Below, piece by piece: positions 1 through 3,967 of a stretch of 6,803 nt of DNA. The stretch covers positions 1-6,803 of the forward strand of contig NZ_JAQIVI010000481.1 of assembly GCF_028618695.1 (NCBI RefSeq), written 5' to 3'. The position numbers and the translations under genes were made by a program. This DNA comes from Natrinema soli. GTDB lineage: Archaea; Halobacteriota; Halobacteria; Halobacteriales; Natrialbaceae. The notes below the pieces were generated by a model. It was not told the origin of the DNA, searched no databases, and saw only the letters and a list, made by a program, of their open reading frames with translations. Position 1 is the first letter of the stretch, and each line of letters begins with the position of its first letter.

Positions 1-453
1 GCGACCACGATCACCGAGGCCGACTACGTCATCATCGCGGTTCCCACGCCGATCGACGACGACGAGAACACGGCGCAGGCCGACGCCCGCAGTGAGGTCG
101 TTCGCCCGGACGATCTCCCCGCTCATTCCGACGGATTCGACCCGGTCGAGACTGAGCGCGACTCTGCTGGCGGCGGCGCAGTTGACGCCTCGACGAACGG
201 AACCGACGACGCCCCGCCGGAACACGGCCGCGTCGTCAGCGAACCCAGCGGGGATCGTCCGTCGATCGAAGATCTCCGGAAAGAACTCAACGAACAGTTC
301 GAGAGCATCAAGATCGTCCGCCCGGGCCAGTACGAACTCAACCTGATGGAACTCTACAATCGCGACGAGTACATCATCTCCCTGCAGGAGGACGGCCGGT
401 ACGTCATCGACGTCCCGGATTCGTGGCGCGAGGGCGACGACAGCGACGATTAA
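1..453 (+). CDS. C-terminal part of unrecognised haloarchaeal protein (5' truncated)
   Basis: The frame is open from base 1 and ends at TAA 451-453, giving 150 residues without a start, so the gene begins upstream of the window. Three parts are visible. Residues 1-20 are a short hydrophobic strand (DYVIIAVPTPI) followed by acidic residues. Residues 21-87 are a low-complexity linker rich in D, E, G, P, S and T. Residues 88-150 form a charged, probably folded domain starting at SIEDLRKELNEQF and including YELNLMELYNRDEYIISL, then an acidic tail (DDSDD). Codon use and acidity are typically haloarchaeal, so the frame is real. I do not recognise the family. The VIIAVPTPI string recalls the Rossmann strand of nucleotide-sugar dehydrogenases, but the rest does not fit that family. 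No transmembrane segment is seen. The next gene on the same strand starts 466 nt downstream behind its own promoter, so this is probably the last gene of its transcript. Confidence 0.8.
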   Translation, partial: ATTITEADYVIIAVPTPIDDDENTAQADARSEVVRPDDLPAHSDGFDPVETERDSAGGGAVDASTNGTDDAPPEHGRVVSEPSGDRPSIEDLRKELNEQFESIKIVRPGQYELNLMELYNRDEYIISLQEDGRYVIDVPDSWREGDDSDD

Positions 454-684
454 TTGAATCGAACGCCACCATCGCTGTTTGATGTCGTCGAAAATCGTGG
501 GTTCTGCAACGAACTCCCCTCGAAATCACACCGGACCGTTTCTACTGCAGAACCATTATATTCTCCGATAGAAGCTATTCCCTCGACAAATCCGTTTCCA
601 CTCGAAATGTTGGTCTCAAACGACACGACGACGGACAGCCTGATAGCTGATTCACCAGTTCCGCTCGACTTAGCAGTATTCACT

Positions 685-765
685 GTCGAGCCGTCGGCTC
701 GACGAGAAACGGTGGGTGTTTCACGAGAAGATGGGCCTCCTACGAGGAGTAGGAGGTGTCGACAC
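685..765. repeat. Cluster of three inverted repeats
   Basis: Three inverted repeats follow one another within 81 bases. The first is GTCGAGCC (685-692) and GGCTCGAC (696-703), an 8-bp stem with a 3-nt loop. The second is CCTCCTAC (736-743) and GTAGGAGG (749-756), an 8-bp stem with a 5-nt loop. The third is the 10-bp palindrome GTGTCGACAC (756-765), which shares one base with the second. All arms match perfectly. They lie in non-coding DNA about 150 nt upstream of the microprotein operon. They could be part of a structured RNA, a remnant of a palindromic element, or chance in GC-rich DNA; no conservation data are available here. Confidence 0.6.
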
Positions 766-830
766 GGCGGTGATCGCTCGCCGAACTCTCTCGAGCCAAT
801 TGCGGGTCCGACGCGACTGGCGGTACAGAG

Positions 831-868
831 AGCGTTCGAAGCGAAGAGGAGCGATCGAAGCGAGGAGT
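831..868. repeat. Two 19-nt direct repeats upstream of operon promoter
   Basis: AGCGTTCGAAGCGAAGAGG (831-849) is followed directly by AGCGATCGAAGCGAGGAGT (850-868), matching at 16 of 19 positions. A weaker third unit sharing only its AGCGA start continues to the TATA box. The repeat sits just upstream of the promoter of the 919-1790 operon, so a role in its regulation is possible, but low-complexity GCGA/GAGC-type sequence is common in haloarchaeal intergenic DNA. Confidence 0.5.
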
Positions 869-887
869 AGCGAGTCGAGACAGATGG

Positions 888-893
888 ATTTAA
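888..893 (+). promoter_or_regulatory. TATA box of microprotein operon (leaderless)
   Basis: ATTTAA is centred about 28 nt upstream of the ATG at 919. In haloarchaea, transcription starts about 25-28 nt downstream of the TATA box, which would place the 5' end at or within a base or two of the start codon. There is no Shine-Dalgarno-like sequence before the ATG, consistent with a leaderless mRNA. Confidence 0.6.
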
Positions 894-918
894 GCGAGAC
901 GGAACCGACGCCTCGAGT

Positions 919-1008
919 ATGAGCACCGCAACCAAGGTCGTTCTCACGACGGTCGCCGTATCGGCACTGCTGTCGATCCTGCTCGTTTTCCAGACCGCAC
1001 TCGCCTGA
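919..1008 (+). CDS. 29-residue single-pass membrane microprotein
   Basis: ATG 919 to TGA 1006-1008 encodes 29 residues: a short polar N-terminus (MSTATK) followed by one continuous hydrophobic stretch from about residue 7 to residue 29 (VVLTTVAVSALLSILLVFQT, then ALA). This is a single membrane-spanning helix with a lysine on the N-terminal side and essentially no soluble domain. A TATA box about 28 nt upstream indicates leaderless expression. The stop overlaps the next start in the sequence TGATG (1006-1010), so the two genes share one mRNA and are probably translationally coupled. Proteins this small are often missed by gene callers, but promoter position, overlap and hydrophobic pattern together support it. 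The function is unknown; a role as a membrane anchor or partner for the downstream protein is inference. The C-terminal ALA resembles a signal-peptidase site, but nothing would remain after cleavage. Confidence 0.72.
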   Translation: MSTATKVVLTTVAVSALLSILLVFQTALA

Positions 1009-1790
1009 TGTTCGAGGCTCGTGAGCTCCCGGATCGACTCGAGTCGGTTCGCGAAACACGCACACCGGACGTACGAGTTTTCGACTGCGAGCGTGACTTT
1101 GAGACGCTACCGCCGGCGCTCGCCGAGGATCTCGGTCTGCTCGTCGATGCCCTCGAGCCCGCGAGCTATCCTGCTGACTGGCTCCCTGACGACGCGCCGA
1201 CCCTCCTCGCCCGCTACGTGAGTTCCGATCTCACCATCGGGATGCCGGGCGACGGCAGCGTCGTTCCGACGCGCCAGACCGAGCCGCCGATCGTCATCGT
1301 CAAGCCGCGGGTCGACGGCTCGCCCGACCCCTTCGTCGACTTTCTGATCGCGGAGGCGCTCGTCCGGCTCGATCTCGGGGTCCCCGAGCACTTCATCGGC
1401 TTCTTCGAGGAGTCGTATCGCGACCTCGATGCGGCCGTGGCGCTGGATCCGAACGGCACCTACCAGGTCGCTGCGGCGCTGTACGACGGCTGGGTCGGTC
1501 TGCAGACTCGCGAGGTCTTCGCGGGCTGGCACGACGACCATTCCGAACTCGCCGATGCCTGGCAGGACGCGGGAACGCGACTCGAGGACCGTGTTTCGGG
1601 ACTGTCGCGTGCGGTCGCGCGCGGTGATACCGACTTCGCGGATGCGACCGAACTCGCGTGTGCGGCGATCAAGCACGCGCTCGAACTGCCGGCTCCCTTC
1701 GCCGCGCTCGACACTGAAGCCTATCTGGATCACGGGCCGGCGTACGCGATCCAGTGGGCCGAGAAGACGTTCGACTCGCTCGAGGACTGA
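1008..1790 (+). CDS. Conserved-type haloarchaeal protein of unknown function, 260 aa
   Basis: ATG 1008 to TGA 1788-1790 encodes 260 residues, acidic and with strong GC bias at third codon positions. No transmembrane segment, signal peptide, Cys cluster or nucleotide-binding motif is visible. The N-terminus (about 1-60) is charged. Around 93-100 there is a hydrophobic strand (PPIVIVKP) followed by PDPFVDFLIAEALVRL (107-121) and PEHFIGFFEESY. The C-terminal half is mostly predicted helix (e.g. YQVAAALYDGWVGL, then TELACAAIKHALEL). It reads as a soluble, largely alpha-helical cytoplasmic protein. From memory it resembles a halobacterial domain of unknown function (possibly the one called DUF7089), an assignment I could not verify. 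The start is fixed by the 1-nt overlap with the upstream microprotein gene, and no separate promoter is evident. The - strand gene at 1910-2488 converges on it. Confidence 0.85.
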   Translation: MFEARELPDRLESVRETRTPDVRVFDCERDFETLPPALAEDLGLLVDALEPASYPADWLPDDAPTLLARYVSSDLTIGMPGDGSVVPTRQTEPPIVIVKPRVDGSPDPFVDFLIAEALVRLDLGVPEHFIGFFEESYRDLDAAVALDPNGTYQVAAALYDGWVGLQTREVFAGWHDDHSELADAWQDAGTRLEDRVSGLSRAVARGDTDFADATELACAAIKHALELPAPFAALDTEAYLDHGPAYAIQWAEKTFDSLED

Positions 1791-1836
1791 TCGCTTGCGC
1801 CCGTCGTTTCAAGTGTAGAGTCTCCTGGAGCGGCAT

Positions 1837-1893
1837 CGGTGAAAACGGAAGGCTCCGGCGTAAACGGAAGACTTCGGTAAAAACGGAGGTGCG
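1837..1893 (-). terminator. Three 19-nt tandem repeats with oligo-T tracts, putative terminator array
   Basis: Three contiguous 19-nt units occupy 1837-1855, 1856-1874 and 1875-1893. On the + strand they read CGGTGAAAACGGAAGGCTC, CGGCGTAAACGGAAGACTT and CGGTAAAAACGGAGGTGCG, with shared core CGG-N2-AAACGGA. Read on the - strand, each gives TCCGTTT, with T runs of 4, 3 and 5. They lie 17-73 nt beyond the stop of the - strand gene that ends at 1910. Archaeal RNA polymerase terminates at oligo-T tracts, so the array could be a set of tandem terminators for that gene. They also lie 47 nt beyond the convergent gene ending at 1790, for which no T tract is evident. The repeat is seen directly; the terminator role is inferred. 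Confidence 0.55.
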
Positions 1894-1909
1894 TGTTGTC
1901 GGTCGCCAC

Positions 1910-2488
1910 TTAGAACTCGGCGTCGACGCTGCCGTCCTCATCGAGGTCGATGATGCCGTCGAACAGTCCGCGGAACTGATCGACGAGCGCGTCGTCGTGG
2001 GGGTCTTCGGAGAGGTGGAAGAGGCCGACCGCGTCGTGTTCCGCGAGCAGTTCGAGGATCCGCTCGACCGCCTCGAGCGCCTGGTCGTCGCCGGCGTAGT
2101 AGGCGAGTTCGGTGACGGAGTCGAAACTGATGCGGAGTTTGCCGTCGTGGTCATCGAGGAAGCCGTCGATGTGCTCGACGATGCCGTCGACGTCGTCGGG
2201 GGCGGCGACGTAGTGGACGGTATCGGAAGCGCGCCGGGAGTAGCCGTGTTCGATGCTGAGCGTGTCGAGGATTTCGGCGCGCTCCTCGTCGACGTCGTAG
2301 TACTCGAGTTTCTGCCTGACCTCGCGGGCGGTGGTTCGCGTGGAGATCACGAGGAAGTTGTCGGTGTCGGTCTTGAGGAAATCGGTGTCGATGCGGTCCG
2401 TTTCGCCGGTGCTCGGATGCAAGAGGAGTACCCCGGTCCCGCCCGGGATCGTCTCCGGTGTCCCGTCTATTTCGAGCGCATAATCCAT
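1910..2488 (-). CDS. KaiC/RecA-like protein with degenerate Walker A, 192 aa
   Basis: This - strand gene encodes 192 acidic residues starting MDYALEIDG and ending at TAA (1912-1910). Its layout follows single-domain RecA/KaiC-superfamily proteins. A glycine-rich turn IPGGTG (14-19) leads to LLLHPSTGETDRID (21-34) at the P-loop position; FLVIST (45-50) would be the second strand; RISFDSVTELAYY (119-131) matches the Walker B strand and the 'DS-TEL' signature of KaiC-like proteins; and VGLFHL (154-159) is a later core strand. The P-loop reads HPSTGET where GxxxxGK[T/S] is expected, so the ATP-binding Lys is Glu29 and the first Gly is Leu23. ATP hydrolysis is therefore unlikely and a regulatory or scaffold role is inferred. 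An in-frame GTG at 2512 would add eight residues, but ATG 2488 fits the TATA box (2516-2521) as a near-leaderless start. From memory it resembles a halobacterial DUF family (possibly DUF7090), unverified. Confidence 0.85.
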   Translation of the reverse strand: MDYALEIDGTPETIPGGTGVLLLHPSTGETDRIDTDFLKTDTDNFLVISTRTTAREVRQKLEYYDVDEERAEILDTLSIEHGYSRRASDTVHYVAAPDDVDGIVEHIDGFLDDHDGKLRISFDSVTELAYYAGDDQALEAVERILELLAEHDAVGLFHLSEDPHDDALVDQFRGLFDGIIDLDEDGSVDAEF

Positions 2489-2515
2489 ATTGCCGTGAAC
2501 AACTTTCGGCACTCC

Positions 2516-2521
2516 CTTAAG
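2516..2521 (-). promoter_or_regulatory. TATA-like box of the KaiC-like gene
   Basis: CTTAAG is centred about 30 nt upstream of the ATG at 2488 on the - strand. This spacing predicts transcription starting within a few bases of that ATG. It argues against the alternative GTG at 2512, which lies between the box and the predicted transcription start. Confidence 0.5.
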
Positions 2522-2529
2522 ATTGCGGA

Positions 2530-2551
2530 TGTCTCTTCCACGGCGGAGACA
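2530..2551. promoter_or_regulatory. Inverted repeat just upstream of the KaiC-like gene promoter
   Basis: TGTCTC (2530-2535) and GAGACA (2546-2551) form a perfect 6-bp inverted repeat with a 10-bp spacer, so the half-sites are 16 bp centre to centre. It starts 9 bp upstream of the TATA-like box of the - strand gene, where haloarchaeal activators or repressors could bind. A further half-site-like GTCTC lies at 2572-2576. The binding factor is unknown and chance cannot be excluded. Confidence 0.35.
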
Positions 2552-2573
2552 CGTCCGAAAACGGCGGAAGGGT

Positions 2574-2589
2574 CTCGCAAACTGGCGAG
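2574..2589. repeat. 5-bp inverted repeat (small hairpin)
   Basis: CTCGC (2574-2578) and GCGAG (2585-2589) are perfect inverted arms around a 6-nt loop. The hairpin is weak alone and is listed because it lies in series with the other inverted repeats of this intergenic region. Confidence 0.4.
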
Positions 2590-2622
2590 GGTGGGACAGA
2601 GCGACTCACCGAGCGTCGGACA

Positions 2623-2648
2623 CGAAATCCGGATGCCCACGGATTTCG
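2623..2648. repeat. 9-bp perfect inverted repeat (stem-loop)
   Basis: CGAAATCCG (2623-2631) and CGGATTTCG (2640-2648) pair perfectly around an 8-nt loop. It is the strongest hairpin between the KaiC-like and methyltransferase genes. It is immediately followed by GGTCACTGACGACC (2648-2661), which has 4-bp inverted ends and a GTCACTGAC core palindrome. No coding frame runs through it convincingly. It may be part of an RNA or a protein-binding site. Confidence 0.6.
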
Positions 2649-2665
2649 GTCACTGACGACCCTTC

Positions 2666-2677
2666 AACTCTAGAGTT
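2666..2677. promoter_or_regulatory. 12-bp perfect palindrome overlapping the metal-type operator
   Basis: AACTCTAGAGTT is a perfect 12-bp palindrome whose last two bases are the first two of the DtxR-like operator at 2676-2691. Two overlapping dyad sites suggest competition or cooperation between two dimeric regulators, though no factor can be named for this one. Confidence 0.4.
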
Positions 2678-2691
2678 TAGGCCCACCTAAA
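2676..2691. promoter_or_regulatory. DtxR/Idr-like metal-responsive operator
   Basis: TTTAGGCCCACCTAAA is a dyad with perfect 6-bp arms (TTTAGG and CCTAAA) around a 4-bp spacer. It closely matches the TTAGG-N4-CCTAA type of site described for haloarchaeal DtxR-family iron-dependent regulators (Idr1/Idr2, SirR). A run of A follows directly (CCTAAAAAA, to 2694), so the + strand arm could also serve as a TATA box, in which case regulator binding would block TBP. The nearest genes are the KaiC-like gene (about 190 nt away on the - strand) and the methyltransferase (about 190 nt away on the + strand), and each has its own closer TATA box. The site is therefore an orphan operator in this window. The motif is directly seen; regulator and target are inferred. 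Confidence 0.5.
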
Positions 2692-2754
2692 AAAGTCTGT
2701 CGGTGATTCCCGTACCGGTGAGAACGATGCCGGTGTCGTCGGGAGTCACTGCGA

Positions 2755-2787
2755 AACGAGCGCTCCGAACACTGTGGAACGAGCGCT
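2755..2787. repeat. Short direct repeat AACGAGCGCT
   Basis: AACGAGCGCT occurs at 2755-2764 and 2778-2787, 23 nt apart, and each is accompanied by a nearby CGAAACGAG (2752-2760 and 2789-2797). This spacing, about two helical turns, lies 60-95 nt upstream of the methyltransferase TATA box. It could be a pair of activator sites or chance. Confidence 0.25.
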
Positions 2788-2848
2788 ACGAAACGAGTTA
2801 TCTCAGTCGGCGCTGCGACCGGAGACTACTGGTGGCCATCCGAACGGG

Positions 2849-2854
2849 TTTATT
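2849..2854 (+). promoter_or_regulatory. TATA box of methyltransferase gene (leaderless)
   Basis: TTTATT is centred 26-27 nt upstream of ATG 2878, so transcription should start at or next to the start codon. No Shine-Dalgarno sequence precedes the ATG, consistent with a leaderless mRNA. Confidence 0.65.
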
Positions 2855-2877
2855 CGCGCGCCTCCCATCGGGCGCAT

Positions 2878-3558
2878 ATGAGCGTCCGTAAGGAGTTCGA
2901 CGAGTGGGCAACGAGTGGCCGAGACAGGGGGATGGAGGAGCGCCACTGGCACACCGCGAAGCACGCCCTCGCACGGATGCCTGTCGAGTCCGGCGATACG
3001 ATTCTCGATCTCGGCTGTGGAAGCGGGTACGCCGGCCGAGCGCTCCGAGACACCAAAGACGCCGGTCGGGTCTACGGCCTCGACGGCGCGCCGGAGATGG
3101 CTCGCAACGCGGCCGGCTACACGGACGACGAGGATGTCGGCTACGTCGTGGGTGACTTCGACGCGCTCCCCTTCGCTGACGGCTCGATCGACCACATCTG
3201 GAGTATGGAAGCCTTCTATTACGCGGCGGACCCCCACCACACGCTCGAGGAGATCGCACGCGTCCTCCGACCCGGTGGCACCGTCTACTGTGCGGTCAAC
3301 TACTACGAGGAGAACGTCCACTCCCACGAGTGGCAGGAGTTCATCACGATCGAGATGACGCGTTGGGATCGCGAGCAGTACCGCGAGGCCTTTCGCGACG
3401 CCGGGTTATTCGTCGCCGAACAGGACACCATCCCCGATCGCGACATCACGATCCCCGACGAAAGCGAGTTTCCGCTCGAGGACTGGGACGCCCGCGAGGA
3501 CATGATCGAGCGCTACCGCGAGTTCGGGACGCTGCTGACCGTCGGCGTCGCTCCCTGA
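2878..3558 (+). CDS. Class I SAM-dependent methyltransferase, 226 aa
   Basis: ATG 2878 to TGA 3556-3558 encodes 226 residues with the Rossmann-type methyltransferase signatures in order. Motif I is ILDLGCGSGYAG (42-53), the SAM-binding glycine loop. The acidic residue that would hold the SAM ribose hydroxyls lies in VYGLDGAPEM (65-74). GDFDALPFADGSID (92-105) is the adenine-contact and motif IV region, and HTLEEIARVLRPGGTVYCAV (121-140) is the conserved helix and RPGG turn typical of the UbiE/Methyltransf_11 group. It is soluble with no targeting signal and is probably cytoplasmic. The N-terminal GMEERHWHTAKHAL (18-31) and the C-terminal part (about 150-226) probably form the substrate-side cap, but nothing fixes the substrate, which may be a small molecule, quinone, tRNA or protein. 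The leaderless promoter makes it likely monocistronic. No clear oligo-T terminator follows. Confidence 0.93.
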   Translation: MSVRKEFDEWATSGRDRGMEERHWHTAKHALARMPVESGDTILDLGCGSGYAGRALRDTKDAGRVYGLDGAPEMARNAAGYTDDEDVGYVVGDFDALPFADGSIDHIWSMEAFYYAADPHHTLEEIARVLRPGGTVYCAVNYYEENVHSHEWQEFITIEMTRWDREQYREAFRDAGLFVAEQDTIPDRDITIPDESEFPLEDWDAREDMIERYREFGTLLTVGVAP

Positions 3559-3883
3559 ACGCCGGATAGCTGCGTGCGAATGCCCGATGCGGATCCACTT
3601 CCACCACTACCCACCAACCCCCACCACCTCCTCCTCTTGCTCGTCCATCCGTTCGTCGGATACGTCCCGAATCGGCGGCTGAACCCCCCAATTTCCACTC
3701 GAGACGCCCATTCCTCCGCGACAGCCCCCAACACGACCGGTGGCTCGAGTCGAAACGTACCCGTAGTGGGGTTGAGAGTCGTATTGACTGCTATAATGAC
3801 TACTCGAGGGCTACCGAATTCGACTCTGTGTGTGAATACCGAGCCGAGAGATCGGGCGGGAGAGACCGCGACGACGCGCGAGC
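3559..3883. other. Intergenic region with 46-nt G-free tract, no supported gene
   Basis: No convincing gene lies between the methyltransferase stop and the inverted-repeat element. Open frames on both strands give non-acidic, Pro/Thr/Arg-rich products and are probably chance. Positions 3593-3638 contain no G at all on the + strand (46 nt of C, A and T, e.g. CCACCAACCCCCACCACC), which is striking in such GC-rich DNA. A TATA-like TATAAT at 3792-3797 lies about 87 nt before the inverted-repeat element; an RNA starting near 3820 could include that element. TGACTGCTATA (3785-3795) matches 9 of 11 bases of the element's right end TGGCTACTATA, perhaps a decayed end. Confidence 0.5.
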
Positions 3884-3967
3884 TATAGTAGCCACTGAAA
3901 GTCAATGCACACCTGTTCGCACGATTGCGTTGCGATCAGTGTGTACATCGTTTCAGTGGCTACTATA
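3884..3967. mobile_element. MITE-like palindromic element with 17-bp perfect terminal inverted repeats
   Basis: TATAGTAGCCACTGAAA (3884-3900) and TTTCAGTGGCTACTATA (3951-3967) are perfect inverted copies bounding an 84-bp unit. Pairing continues imperfectly inward (ATGCACAC at 3905-3912 against GTGTGTACAT at 3939-3948), and a small central dyad CGCA-CGAT-TGCG lies at 3918-3929. The whole unit can therefore fold as one long hairpin on either strand. It has no coding capacity. Size, perfect ends and palindromic form fit a miniature inverted-repeat transposable element, and similar TATAGTAGCCACTGAA ends are, from memory, common in haloarchaeal genomes. No convincing target-site duplication is seen at the borders (flanks ...GCGCGAGC and CTCGTCCC...), so an old insertion or a structured regulatory element remains possible. 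The right end lies inside the DUF1684-family gene. Confidence 0.6.

Larger units (their letters stand above)
454..918. other. Intergenic region, non-coding, with inverted repeats
   Basis: This 465-base stretch separates two + strand genes. Open frames exist on both strands, but their products are Ser/Arg-rich rather than acidic and their third codon positions are not GC-biased, so I read the stretch as non-coding or relic. Its first half is AT-richer than the flanks, with an AT-rich patch TTATATT near 556-562. A 9-bp perfect inverted repeat, GGTTCTGCA (500-508) and TGCAGAACC (546-554), encloses 37 nt. Three further inverted repeats lie at 685-765, a short direct repeat at 831-868, and the TATA box of the next operon at 888-893. 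It could hold a degenerate mobile element or a small RNA; nothing in the sequence decides between these. Confidence 0.6.
2555..2650 (-). ncRNA. Candidate small RNA downstream of the DtxR-like operator (speculative)
   Basis: Read on the - strand from the operator at 2676-2691, the operator's CCTAAA could act as a TATA element, placing a transcription start near 2650. Downstream come a 9-bp perfect hairpin (2648-2623), a 5-bp hairpin CTCGC-N6-GCGAG (2589-2574) and a short T run CGTTTTCGG (2562-2555 region). Promoter-like element, two stem-loops and a T tract in that order is the layout of a small RNA of about 90 nt. The only - strand ORF at the predicted start is 15 codons from GTG 2653. Every element is visible, but the combination is inferred; conservation or RNA data would be needed. 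Confidence 0.2.

Noticed and set aside
1..60. Possible nucleotide-sugar dehydrogenase fragment from the string VIIAVPTPI
   Set aside because: Only one short hydrophobic strand matches. The following low-complexity linker and C-terminal domain do not resemble that family, so no function is assigned.
450..947. Overlapping open frames on both strands (138 aa on +, 165 aa on -) in the 454-918 gap
   Set aside because: Products are Ser/Arg-rich and not acidic, third codon positions lack the GC bias of the real genes, and no recognisable domain is present. The - strand frame also runs into the microprotein promoter and start.
1837..1893. CRISPR-like array
   Set aside because: Units are 19 nt, directly adjacent, with no spacers and no cas genes nearby.
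1754..2656. 300-aa open frame on the + strand, longer than the - strand gene it overlaps
   Set aside because: Its Val/Glu/Asp-rich composition is the usual antisense mirror of a haloarchaeal gene. The - strand frame has the KaiC-like motifs, a TATA box at the right distance and a 3' T-tract array.
2703..2891. 62-aa + strand frame downstream of the DtxR-like operator (starts GTG 2703, GTG 2718 or ATG 2727)
   Set aside because: Arg-rich, not haloarchaeal in composition, and it runs through the methyltransferase promoter and past its start codon. A small iron-regulated protein here cannot be fully excluded.
3782..3797. Bacterial-type promoter (TTGACT near TATAAT)
   Set aside because: Spacing between the hexamers is only a few bases and the genome is archaeal. 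At most TATAAT could serve as an archaeal TATA box.
3513..3905. Open frames of 104 aa (+) and 130 aa (-) between the methyltransferase and the inverted-repeat element
   Set aside because: The + frame spans the G-free tract and is Pro/Thr/Leu-rich; the - frame is Ser/Arg/Gly-rich and overlaps the methyltransferase 3' end. Neither is acidic or has a promoter at a fitting distance.
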